The notes beneath the pieces were generated by a model that ran no database searches, was not told the DNA's origin, and worked only from the letters and a program-made list of their open reading frames with translations. Made by a program: the position numbers and the translations under genes. 28,916 nucleotides of DNA from a bacterium (GTDB lineage: Bacteria > Vulcanimicrobiota > Xenobia > Xenobiales > Xenobiaceae). The stretch spans positions 1-28,916 of the forward strand of contig JALHDH010000026.1 in NCBI GenBank assembly GCA_022839105.1, written 5' to 3'. Shown piece after piece: positions 22,391 to 28,916 of the stretch (its first letter is position 1; the number at the start of each line of letters is the position of its first letter).

Positions 22391-23619
22391 GCCGGATCGG
22401 CGGCGAAGAGCGAGAGCTGCTCGCCCTGGGGCGGGGAGGTCGCCACCTTGCCATGGTGGCCTCCGCCTCCCGCCTGGAGGGGGAGCCTGCCCTCGCGGGC
22501 CAGTCCGATGGCGCGGGCCACCTCCAGGCCCACCAGGGCCGCCATCTCCGGGACCCGGGCCTGATGCAGGACCGCCATCTCGCTGCCAAAGCGCTGGATC
22601 AGGCGATCCAGGCCGGGCCGAGTCAGCCCCGGAACGAAGGCCAGGGGGACCTGGTAGCGATAGGGGGGGCGGTGGGGAGGGGAATGAGGCGCCTGCCGGT
22701 CGGCGATGGACAGGACCCGGTCCAGGACGCCCCGGACGAATTCCCTGCCCGAGGCCCCGCAGACCGGGCAGGCCAGGGCCGGGGGCGGGAGCCGGACGGG
22801 GGCCTGACAGCCCAGGCAGAAGGAGCGGTGGTAGCGGCCCAGACGCGGGTCCAGCCCGTAGTTGGCCACCACTCCGCGCCCCGCCGTGCGGTGCAGGGCC
22901 AGGGCCAGTTCGCGGAAATTCGCCGCGTGCATGCGGATCACGTTGTACTCCCGACCGATCTTCTCGGGCGAGTGGGCGTCGGAGTTGGAAAGGTAGGTCA
23001 GCCCTTCGAGCTCGGAGAGGTGATCGGCCAGGGCGGTGTCGGCCGAGAGCCCCAGCTCCAGGGCCGGCACCTCGGCCAGGCCCGGCCCGAGCAGATCCTC
23101 CAGGCGCTCGCAGGCGTTGCCGTAGGCGCTCTTGTGGGGGGTGAAGGCGTGGGCCGGAAGCAGGATCCCCCCGGTAGAAAGGGTCACGGCCTGCAGTTCC
23201 CGGGCTGGCAGGCCGCAGCGCTGGGAGGAGAGCTCCATGTTGGTGATGTAGCGGGACATGACCTTGGAGAACTCGGCCAGGTTGCGGAGGTAGGGAAAGA
23301 AGCACAGGTGATGGGAGACCCCGCCCGACTCCTCGACCGCCTCGACCTCGGCCCCGGCCACCACCGTGACCCGATCCCGGTGGCGAAGCCCTCCCTCGGG
23401 CAACTCCATCAATTCGCCCCGGTCGATCAGGGCGCGCATGTCCTGAAGGACCCCGGTGCAGGCGCAATCCACGATCCCCACCATGTCCAGGCCCTTGCGT
23501 ACCAGGCACTCGCGGATCACCGCCGCGAAGGTCAGCCTCTCGCTGGCGGTGATCTTCACCGGACGGCCCTGCCCGTTGCGCCCGATGTGGACGTGCAGGT
23601 CCACGAAGAAGTCCTTCAT
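22375..23619 (-). CDS. Endonuclease Q family protein (PHP-type DNA repair nuclease)
   Basis: EndoQ nicks DNA 5' to deaminated bases (hypoxanthine, uracil) and abasic sites; it is known from Thermococcales and from Bacillus, where the homologue is YqxK. The 414-residue product begins MKDFFVDLHVHIGRNGQGRPVKITASE. This is close to the family start DLHVHIGR...G.VKITA, with the first PHP metal histidines H9 and H11. Further PHP residues are in GIVDCA, AGAEVEA, PAHAFTP and SNSDAHS. A Cys4 zinc knuckle (CLGC...CPVC) follows, as in EndoQ. A helix-hairpin-helix-like end contains VPGLTRPGLDRLIQRFGSEMAVL. The start is ATG at 23619 with AAGGG upstream. It is divergent from rapA across 238 bases. Confidence 0.85.
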   Translation of the reverse strand: MKDFFVDLHVHIGRNGQGRPVKITASERLTFAAVIRECLVRKGLDMVGIVDCACTGVLQDMRALIDRGELMELPEGGLRHRDRVTVVAGAEVEAVEESGGVSHHLCFFPYLRNLAEFSKVMSRYITNMELSSQRCGLPARELQAVTLSTGGILLPAHAFTPHKSAYGNACERLEDLLGPGLAEVPALELGLSADTALADHLSELEGLTYLSNSDAHSPEKIGREYNVIRMHAANFRELALALHRTAGRGVVANYGLDPRLGRYHRSFCLGCQAPVRLPPPALACPVCGASGREFVRGVLDRVLSIADRQAPHSPPHRPPYRYQVPLAFVPGLTRPGLDRLIQRFGSEMAVLHQARVPEMAALVGLEVARAIGLAREGRLPLQAGGGGHHGKVATSPPQGEQLSLFAADPAQEPS

Positions 23620-23719
23620 GCCGGGCACCCTTCTGCGGGAGGGCTTGCGAAAACCTGCCGAAAGCGGGGCCCCTGCGGGCTCGTCGGTCGGAAGGCGCCC
23701 CTGCGCCACGCCCCGAGGC

Positions 23720-23818
23720 TCAGTCCAGATGACCCTCGTCAGCGAGCAGAATCGCCCGGATCCGGGCCGGAGAGATCGAGCGGGAATGGCCGGAAGGAAC
23801 GAACACGGACGTGGACAC
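23720..23818 (-). CDS. Candidate 32-residue ORF upstream of endonuclease Q
   Basis: On the minus strand a GTG at 23818 is preceded by GGAGG at 6-base spacing. It opens a short frame ending in TGA at 23720. The peptide contains SVFVPSGHSRSISPARIRAILL, which looks more protein-like than typical GC-rich antisense translation. It would end 100 bases before the EndoQ start on the same strand, so it could be a leader peptide. Third-position GC is lower than in neighbours (about three quarters by eye). The GGAGG is part of a palindromic GGAGGCCTCC, which weakens the ribosome-site argument. Treat as a candidate only. Confidence 0.22.
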   Translation of the reverse strand: MSTSVFVPSGHSRSISPARIRAILLADEGHLD

Positions 23819-23857
23819 GGGAGGCCTCCGCGCCTTCAAGGCGAACCGGCAGCCCCC

Positions 23858-26581
23858 ATGGAGAGTCGCTTTGTTCCCGGTCAGAGGGTCCTCAACGAGG
23901 CCGAGCCGGATCTGGGTCTGGGGCTGGTCGAAGAGGTGCCCGACGCCCGCACCGTGGTGGTCCGCTTCCCGGCCACCGCCCAGGTCCGCCGGTATCGACT
24001 GCAATCCGCCCCGCTCCGCCGGGTGCTGCTGCGGGCCGGCCAGGAGGCCGTAGGGCGGGACGGCCGGCGTTTCCGGATCGAGTCGGTCGAGGTCTGCGAG
24101 GACCTGAGGACCTATCTGGGGGACGGGCAAAGGCTCCCGGAGAGCGACCTGGAGGATCGGATCCCCCTGGCGGACGCCCTGGATCGGCTGCGGGCCGGTC
24201 AACTGGGCTACGCCTCCGATCTGGATCTGCGCCGCGAGGGCTGGGAGATCCGCGCCACCCTCCTGGCCACCCGGACGCGCGGGCTGGGCAGCGCCCGCGT
24301 GCGCCTGCTCGACCATCAACTGGATCTGGCCCACCGGATCTCGCGGATGGAGGCGCCGCGGGTCCTTCTGGCCGATGAGGTCGGCCTGGGCAAGACCATC
24401 GAGGCCGGGCTGATCTTCAGCGCCCTGCGGGCCCTGGGGCGGGCGGGCAGGGTGCTGATCGTGGTCCCTGAGAGCCTGGTCCACCAGTGGCTGGCCGAGA
24501 TGGTCCGGCGATTCCACGAACTCTTCAGCGTGGTGGGGATGAGCGCCCTGGGTGAGGCGCGCGTCTTCAGCGCGGCCCGGAGGGTCCTGGTTCCGCTGGG
24601 CGCGCTCCAGATGGGCCTGCTGGACGAGGCCTGCCGTCACCGCTGGGACCTGCTCATCGTGGACGAGGCCCATCACCTGCGCCTGGGACAGCCCGCCTAC
24701 GCGGCCATCGAGAAGCTGGCTGCGCGTTCCCGGGGCCTGTTGCTGTTGACCGGGACCCCGACCCGGGGCGGGTTGGAGAACGAGTTCGGCCTGCTGCACC
24801 TGGTAGACCCCGGCCGCTTCCCGGATCTGGGCTCCTATCTGCGCGAGCGTCCCCAGTGGAAGGCTGCGGCCCAGGCCGCGCGCGACCTGCAGTCCCTGGA
24901 GGGAATCGCCGACCCCGAGCGCCGGGAATCGGTCCTGAAGGCCCTGGAATCCCTCTATCCCGAGGACCTCTCCTTCCAGGAAGCCCTGGAAGCCTTCCGC
25001 AGCGGACGGGAATCCGGCGTCCAGGCCTTGCTCGAAGCCCTGATCGACCGCCATGGACCGGGTCGGGTCCTCTTCCGCAACCGCCGCGAGCGCCTGGCGG
25101 GGCTCTTCCCAGGCCGGAACCTGCACCCGGTTTCCTTGCCCAAGGCCGGCTCTGGCGGGGAGGAGCCCCGATTGGCCTGGCTCTGTGCCTTCCTGGATGC
25201 CCATCCCGAAGAGAAGGTCCTGCTGATCGCCCGGCGGGGGACCACGGTGCTGGAGCTTCAGGAGAGCCTGAGGCTGCGGCGGGGGGCCCGGGCCGCCGTC
25301 TTCCACGAGGGCCTTCCCCTGGTAGAGAGGGATCGTCAGGCCGCCTGGTTCGCCGACCCGGAGGGGGCCCAGATCCTGCTGGCCAGCGAGATCGGCAGCG
25401 AGGGGCGGAACTTCCAGTTCGCCCATCACCTGATCATGTGGGACATCCCCCTGCACCCGGATCTCATCGAGCAGCGGATCGGCCGCCTGGATCGGATCGG
25501 GCAGGAGAATCCGGTCGAGATCCACGCGCTCTTCCGCGAAGGCCTGCCCGAAGAGAGGCTCTTCCGCTGGCACCATGAGGCCATGGGCTCCTTTGAAGGC
25601 CCCGTGGAGGGGGCCGACGAGATCCTGCACGCCGTGGAACCCCGCCTGAACCTGATGGGCCCGGGATTCCCCGGCTTCGTGGAGCGGACGCGGCGACTGG
25701 TCGAGGAGCATCGAGAGCGGGCCCGCCAGGACGTGGACCTGCTGGTGGACCTGAACTCCTTCCGAGAGGCCGAGGGGAGGGCCCTGCGCGAGGAGATCGA
25801 GGCGACCGGGGCGGCCTCGAGGTTGGAGGAGTACCTGGGGAAGGCCCTGGAGCGTCTGGGCGTCCAGGATGAGGAGACCGCGACTCCCGGGCTGTACCGG
25901 ATCCGGCCGGGGCAGATGATGTTCGTCGATTCGCTTCCCGGCCTGCGCCAGGACGGGATGCTGGCGACCTTCAGCCGGAGCTTCGCCTTGGACCGGGAGG
26001 ACGTCGAATACCTGACTCCGGATCACCCGCTGGTGGACGGGGTCCTGTCCATGCTCCTGGACGGGGCCGAGGGCAGCGCCTCGGCCGTGCGCTGGCGGGG
26101 GGCTCCGGCTGCGGGCCTCCTGGTCCAGGGCCTCTTCCTGATGGAGGCGACCGGCCCCCCCCGACTCGAACTCCAGCGCTATCTGGAGCCCACTCCGCTG
26201 CTGCTGACCGTCGACCTCTCGGGAAAGGCCTGGTCCGGTCGGGTTCCCGGGCCCCAGGCCTTGGAGAGGCTGCAGGCTCCCACTGTGGGGGCTCTGTGTG
26301 CCCGTCTGGGCGACAGGCTGGAAGTCCTTCTCCAGAGGGCCGGTGAGCTGGCCCTGGAACGCTCGGGACCCCTGCGCGAGGCGGCCCTGCAGCGCGCCCG
26401 GCGGGATCTGGGCCAGGAGCACTCGCGCCTGGAGGAGCTTCACCGGGTGAATCCGGCGGTCTCGGCCGAAGAGGTCCAGGCCCACCGATCGCGCCTGGGG
26501 GGCGTGCTCAAAGCCCTCGAGCAGGCGGTCCCACGGCTGGACAGCCTGAGGCTGGTTCTCCTGGAGCCCGGATCCCCCTGA
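23858..26581 (+). CDS. rapA: RNA polymerase-associated Swi2/Snf2 ATPase RapA (HepA)
   Basis: RapA binds RNA polymerase and promotes its recycling after transcription by ATP-driven translocation. The 907-residue product is slightly shorter than E. coli RapA (968). The N-terminal Tudor-like region opens with FVPGQRVLNEAEPDLGLGLV and has TVVVRFPAT and YRLQSAPLRRV, matching the RapA-specific start. Motor motifs: DEVGLGKT (173-180), DEAHH (269-273), TGTPTRG, ASEIGSEGRNFQFA and QRIGRLDRIGQ. The C-terminal region keeps the RapA-like string TFSRSFALDREDVEYLTPDHPLV. ATG at 23858 fits the family N-terminus; longer in-frame starts add arginine-glycine-rich sequence of no likeness. Its Shine-Dalgarno is weak. 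It ends 15 bases from the convergent DUF3828 gene. Confidence 0.92.
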   Translation: MESRFVPGQRVLNEAEPDLGLGLVEEVPDARTVVVRFPATAQVRRYRLQSAPLRRVLLRAGQEAVGRDGRRFRIESVEVCEDLRTYLGDGQRLPESDLEDRIPLADALDRLRAGQLGYASDLDLRREGWEIRATLLATRTRGLGSARVRLLDHQLDLAHRISRMEAPRVLLADEVGLGKTIEAGLIFSALRALGRAGRVLIVVPESLVHQWLAEMVRRFHELFSVVGMSALGEARVFSAARRVLVPLGALQMGLLDEACRHRWDLLIVDEAHHLRLGQPAYAAIEKLAARSRGLLLLTGTPTRGGLENEFGLLHLVDPGRFPDLGSYLRERPQWKAAAQAARDLQSLEGIADPERRESVLKALESLYPEDLSFQEALEAFRSGRESGVQALLEALIDRHGPGRVLFRNRRERLAGLFPGRNLHPVSLPKAGSGGEEPRLAWLCAFLDAHPEEKVLLIARRGTTVLELQESLRLRRGARAAVFHEGLPLVERDRQAAWFADPEGAQILLASEIGSEGRNFQFAHHLIMWDIPLHPDLIEQRIGRLDRIGQENPVEIHALFREGLPEERLFRWHHEAMGSFEGPVEGADEILHAVEPRLNLMGPGFPGFVERTRRLVEEHRERARQDVDLLVDLNSFREAEGRALREEIEATGAASRLEEYLGKALERLGVQDEETATPGLYRIRPGQMMFVDSLPGLRQDGMLATFSRSFALDREDVEYLTPDHPLVDGVLSMLLDGAEGSASAVRWRGAPAAGLLVQGLFLMEATGPPRLELQRYLEPTPLLLTVDLSGKAWSGRVPGPQALERLQAPTVGALCARLGDRLEVLLQRAGELALERSGPLREAALQRARRDLGQEHSRLEELHRVNPAVSAEEVQAHRSRLGGVLKALEQAVPRLDSLRLVLLEPGSP

Positions 26582-26596
26582 GGGGAAGGGCTCGGA

Positions 26597-27097
26597 TCAT
26601 CGTCCCAGTTGTGTTCGCAGCCAGCTCTTGAGGTCCCAGGAGGGCGCCCCGTCCCGGGCCGGGTAGACGAAGTTGGCGATCCGCCAGTCCTGGCCCGTCC
26701 GACGCAGGAAGACCTTCACGGCCGGGGTCTCGCGGCCCGGGATCCGGTAGGAGACGGCCACGGGAACGCTGGCCAGGTTGCCCTGGAGGCTGGCCCGGCC
26801 TATGGTCATGCTGGCGGCGTTCATCTGCGCGTTGATGAAGGGGTCGAAGTCCAACCAGGCTTCGTCCTGGCCGGGCTGTTTCCCCGCGATCTCCACCAGC
26901 ATCCCGCCCAGGTCGGCTTCCATGCAGGCCATGTTTCGGGTGATGTGTTCGCGCAGGTTCACCGTGCCATCCCCCGAGTAGGGCTTGTAGAACTCCAGGA
27001 CCACCGCCCGGGGGTCCTGGGCCCGGACCGGAGTCGAGAGATGGAAGAGCGCGAGCCCCAGGAGGGCCAGGATTGAGAGGGCGTTTTTTCTTCTCAT
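26597..27097 (-). CDS. Secreted DUF3828-like protein
   Basis: The 166-residue product begins with a clear Sec signal peptide: MRRKNALSILALLGLALFHL and cleavage likely after VRA at residue 26. The mature part is small and of alpha+beta type, with VVLEFYKPYSG, WLDFDPFINAQMNAASM and VPVAVSYRIPGRETPAVKVFLRRTGQDWRIANFVYP. This pattern (a helical start, an acidic D-PF-NAQ segment, then a beta-sheet ending in W-I-x-x-F) is that of the DUF3828 family of exported proteins, related in shape to NTF2-like folds. Function is unknown. The single Cys is in NMACMEA. It appears to be a monocistronic gene; the upstream 125 bases hold the large inverted repeat that follows the acetyltransferase gene. Confidence 0.75.
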   Translation of the reverse strand: MRRKNALSILALLGLALFHLSTPVRAQDPRAVVLEFYKPYSGDGTVNLREHITRNMACMEADLGGMLVEIAGKQPGQDEAWLDFDPFINAQMNAASMTIGRASLQGNLASVPVAVSYRIPGRETPAVKVFLRRTGQDWRIANFVYPARDGAPSWDLKSWLRTQLGR

Positions 27098-27147
27098 CCT
27101 GAAGGCTTCCGGGCCCTGCGGGCGGGGTCCTGCATGAGGGCTTGCGC

Positions 27148-27196
27148 GGTTTCCGCCACGATCCTGCGGTCTTTCCGCAATATCGTGGCGGAAACC
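27148..27196. repeat. Large nested inverted repeat (15-bp arms plus inner 5-bp stem)
   Basis: GGTTTCCGCCACGAT at 27148-27162 is the exact reverse complement of 27182-27196. Inside, TGCGG at 27165-27169 pairs with CCGCA at 27175-27179 around TCTTT. Only two bases on each side are unpaired between the two stems. It lies 26 bases after the acetyltransferase stop, so on the minus strand it may end the GT2-GNAT transcript, but no U-tract follows. It may instead be a dispersed palindromic element. Confidence 0.85.
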
Positions 27197-27222
27197 CGGG
27201 GGCCGCCCGGGCGAACCAGGCC

Positions 27223-27813
27223 TCAGGTGGCGGGTTCTGCGGAGGGCTCCGAGGTCTCCGAAGCCTCCTCGGAAGAGGCCAGGGCCGGCGGGGGCCAGGG
27301 GTCGGTGGCCAGGGCGGACATCCGCAGGACATCGCGGTAGGAGCCGTCCACGTAGAACTCGTCGCGCAGCAGCCCCTCCTCGCGGAAGCCGGCCTTCTCG
27401 AAGGTGCGTCGGGCCCGGGGATTGGAGGCCAGGACGTAGAGGTAGACCTTGTGCAGGTTCATTCTGCGGAAGGCGAAGTCCAGCAGGACCCGGCAGGCAT
27501 CGGTCCCGTAGCCGCGCCCCCGGGCTTCGGGGTCGCCCAGGAAGATACGCAGCTCGGCGCTCCGGTGGATGGGGTGGATGTCCCAGAGCCAGACATTTCC
27601 GATGTATCGCGAGTCTTCTTCGGGGTAGACCGCGAAGACCACCGCGTCCTGGCGCTGGACGAGGCCCTCGTACCAGCTCCGGTGCTCCAGGGGGGTCACC
27701 GGCAAGGCCCGACCCAATTGTGAAGCGGTCTCGATCTTGTTGAGCCAGTCCAGGTAGAGAAGGGCCTCGGCTTCGGTGAAGGGGCGAAGGCTGACCAGCT
27801 TGCCTCGGTACAT
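27223..27813 (-). CDS. GNAT-family N-acetyltransferase (RimJ/RimL type)
   Basis: The 196-residue product starts at ATG 27813 behind a perfect AGGAGG (27824-27819) that overlaps the stop of the glycosyltransferase gene. It has the GNAT layout: LVSLRPFTEAEALLYLDWLN, a strand YIGNVWLWDIHPIHRSAELRI, the acetyl-CoA pyrophosphate loop EARGRGYGTDA (R/Q-x-x-G-x-G/A), and the C-terminal segment NLHKVYLYVLASNPRARRTFEKAGFREEG. This RimJ/RimL-like group acetylates protein N-termini, aminoglycosides or nucleotide-amino-sugars. Coupling to a glycosyltransferase makes an amino-sugar substrate (as in PseH-like enzymes) plausible but unproven. The last about 25 residues are a glutamate/serine-rich disordered tail. 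Confidence 0.9.
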   Translation of the reverse strand: MYRGKLVSLRPFTEAEALLYLDWLNKIETASQLGRALPVTPLEHRSWYEGLVQRQDAVVFAVYPEEDSRYIGNVWLWDIHPIHRSAELRIFLGDPEARGRGYGTDACRVLLDFAFRRMNLHKVYLYVLASNPRARRTFEKAGFREEGLLRDEFYVDGSYRDVLRMSALATDPWPPPALASSEEASETSEPSAEPAT

Positions 27814-27822
27814 CAAGACCTC

Positions 27823-28593
27823 CTAGGTCTGTGGGTCGGGGTATTGGGTGACTTCTCCCTCAGGTCGGTCGGCCTGCTCGCGGATCACCGTCATCGGGCG
27901 CCGCAACACGACCCACCTGACCCACAGGCGGAGGATGTCCCGGAAGGTTCGAACGACATGCTTCAGGCCGCCGCCCTTGGCCGTGCCCTTGGTCCGGGGG
28001 TGGAAGACGACCTGGACCTCGCCGATGGTCCGGCCCGTGGCGTGGGCCTTGATCAGCAGCTCGGGCGAGACGAACGAGCTGCGCGCCTCGATCTCGATGT
28101 CGTCGAAGAGGCTGCGGCGATGGAACTGCACCGTCTGGTAGGCTTTGAGCTTGAGCGGGAAGAGGAGCCGGATCAGGGTCAGGTTCCCCAGGGTGAGGAT
28201 CTTGCCGTACAGGCTGTTGGCCGAGAGATCCGAGCGGTAGCCGCTGACCGAGTCGTAGCGATCCAGGTGGGGCAGGATCCAGGCCAGATCCTCGGTGTTG
28301 AAGAAGGCGTCCACCGTGTTGTTGAAGACGATCTCCTTGGTGGCGTGCCGGAAGCCCACCATCACGTTGGCGCCGTTGCCCAGGTTGCGGCCCAGGTCGA
28401 CGATCTTGAGCTGCGGGATTTCCCGGGCCAGTTTGTGGGCGATCTCCAGGGTGCGGTCGGTCGAGCCATCGTTGACCAGGACGATCTCGAAGTCGTCGCT
28501 GACCGCGGATATGTCCTGCACCGACTTGCGGACGAACTCTTCGAGAAGCTCTTCTTCGTTGAAGGCCGGGACCACCATGGACAGGGAATACAT
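27823..28593 (-). CDS. Family 2 glycosyltransferase (dolichol-phosphate-mannose-synthase-like)
   Basis: The 256-residue product opens SLSMVVPAFNEEELLEEF, followed by IVLVNDGSTDRT (40-48) and LGRNLGNGANVMVGFRHA. This is the nucleotide-sugar half of a GT2 fold close to polyprenyl-phosphate glycosyltransferases. At the metal-binding position the usual D-x-D appears as VDAFF (D95) with nearby NTED, so the motif is altered. Later come FHRRSLFDDIEIEARSSFVSPELLIKA and VVFHPRTKGTAKGGG, as in enzymes using lipid carriers or modifying envelope glycans. No transmembrane helices are evident apart from a mildly hydrophobic loop near residues 135-150. ATG at 28593 has GGAAGG upstream. It heads an operon with the acetyltransferase (9 bases between stop and start). 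Confidence 0.9.
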   Translation of the reverse strand: MYSLSMVVPAFNEEELLEEFVRKSVQDISAVSDDFEIVLVNDGSTDRTLEIAHKLAREIPQLKIVDLGRNLGNGANVMVGFRHATKEIVFNNTVDAFFNTEDLAWILPHLDRYDSVSGYRSDLSANSLYGKILTLGNLTLIRLLFPLKLKAYQTVQFHRRSLFDDIEIEARSSFVSPELLIKAHATGRTIGEVQVVFHPRTKGTAKGGGLKHVVRTFRDILRLWVRWVVLRRPMTVIREQADRPEGEVTQYPDPQT

Positions 28594-28900
28594 CTTCTGG
28601 GACCTTCCTTCTTCAAACCCGGTTCGAGGCGGGTCTTCCCGTCACGAGCCGTCTCCCGCGGCGCCTCTTCGTGGCCGGCTCGGGCCCGCTTTTCGGAGGG
28701 CTTTCCCTGGCGGGAACCGGAGGCTTTACGCGGGGGGGATCCGGGAATCCTGCAAGAGGTCGGGGTGCCCTCCTTTTTGAACCTCGAGGGCCAAAGGCCC
28801 TCGCAACCTCCGGGACGCCCACGGCGCCCCGGCAGGGGAGGAAGAGGCTGGATTTCCAGGAACCTTGGGATGAGGGAAGGTTTGCCGTTTGAGTGGAGTC
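28594..28900. other. Non-coding interval upstream of the glycosyltransferase
   Basis: No convincing gene is present in these roughly 300 bases: frames here are arginine/proline-rich and lack supported starts. It should hold the promoter of the GT2-GNAT operon on the minus strand. It contains a short hairpin at 28785-28803 and a T-run at 28773-28777. No -35/-10 pair could be assigned. Confidence 0.6.
28785..28803. other. Perfect 8-bp hairpin with AAA loop
   Basis: CGAGGGCC at 28785-28792 pairs with GGCCCTCG at 28796-28803. A TTTTT run lies upstream of it on the plus strand, not downstream. On neither strand does a U-tract follow the stem, so it does not look like an intrinsic terminator. A regulatory dyad upstream of the glycosyltransferase operon is possible. 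Confidence 0.55.
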
Positions 28901-28916
28901 ATGGACGAGTCTTTCG
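28901..28916 (+). CDS. Possible start of a plus-strand gene cut by the window edge
   Basis: ATG at 28901 opens a frame reading M-D-E-S-F before the window ends. A GGAG lies only two bases upstream and an AGGGAAGG lies 20 bases upstream, so neither is ideally placed. The long non-coding interval before it and the divergent neighbour make a gene start here plausible, but five codons cannot confirm it. Confidence 0.22.

Noticed and set aside
23720..26485. Minus-strand frame of 921 codons over rapA
   Set aside because: It is antisense to rapA. Only its last about 32 codons, outside rapA, were kept as a weak candidate.
28757..28777. Possible intrinsic terminator ending in TTTTT
   Set aside because: The only stem before the T-run is about four pairs, and no plus-strand gene ends upstream of it.
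28671..28892. 73-codon plus-strand frame near the right edge
   Set aside because: It is glycine/arginine-rich, lacks a ribosome site and spans the perfect hairpin at 28785-28803; it is probably non-coding.

Overview
This is a GC-rich, densely packed chromosomal window with about 22 confidently real protein genes, most of them housekeeping or stress-type functions. I found no rRNA, tRNA, CRISPR array, insertion sequence, phage or conjugation gene. Signal peptides, a lipobox, a PAS-rich hybrid histidine kinase, RapA and a full-length Lhr suggest a diderm bacterium from a high-GC lineage such as the Acidobacteriota or Myxococcota-like groups. No marker gene fixes the phylum, so this is an inference.

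Left part (1-8.1 kb). The window opens inside a minus-strand membrane protein that I recognise as two tandem Amj-type (alternative lipid II flippase) domains. Divergent from it is a small secreted stalk-like protein. Its 3' end is followed by a strong hairpin whose right arm starts a five-copy 27-bp tandem array. A 57-residue membrane protein and NAD+-dependent DNA ligase (ligA) follow. Facing them on the minus strand is a tight two-gene unit: a hybrid PAS histidine kinase and an RNase Z-like metallo-beta-lactamase protein. The latter overlaps ligA tail to tail.

Middle (8.2-19 kb). A 5'-nucleotidase family protein diverges from the 1494-residue helicase Lhr. A thioredoxin-fold lipoprotein overlaps the end of lhr. 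A protein of unknown function follows, preceded by a hairpin that can hide its ribosome binding site. Next come a tRNA-dihydrouridine synthase with Dus3-like signatures and, divergently, gltX translationally coupled to a HAD hydrolase.

Right part (19-28.9 kb). A calcineurin-like phosphoesterase is followed closely by a MoxR ATPase. A DtxR/IdeR-type metalloregulator with a FeoA-like tail heads a pair with an unknown 138-residue protein. Endonuclease Q (repair of deaminated DNA) diverges from rapA (RNA polymerase recycling). A secreted DUF3828 protein follows, then a GT2 glycosyltransferase / GNAT acetyltransferase pair ending in a large nested inverted repeat. The last 320 bases are essentially non-coding.

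General traits: ligA, lhr, EndoQ and rapA give the window a genome-maintenance flavour but do not form one operon. Four of six convergent gene pairs overlap at their 3' ends. None of the hairpins seen is followed by a U-tract, so classical intrinsic terminators are not evident. The strongest candidates for something new are the double-Amj protein, the hairpin-anchored 27-bp array and the hairpin over the Shine-Dalgarno of the unknown gene at 14921.
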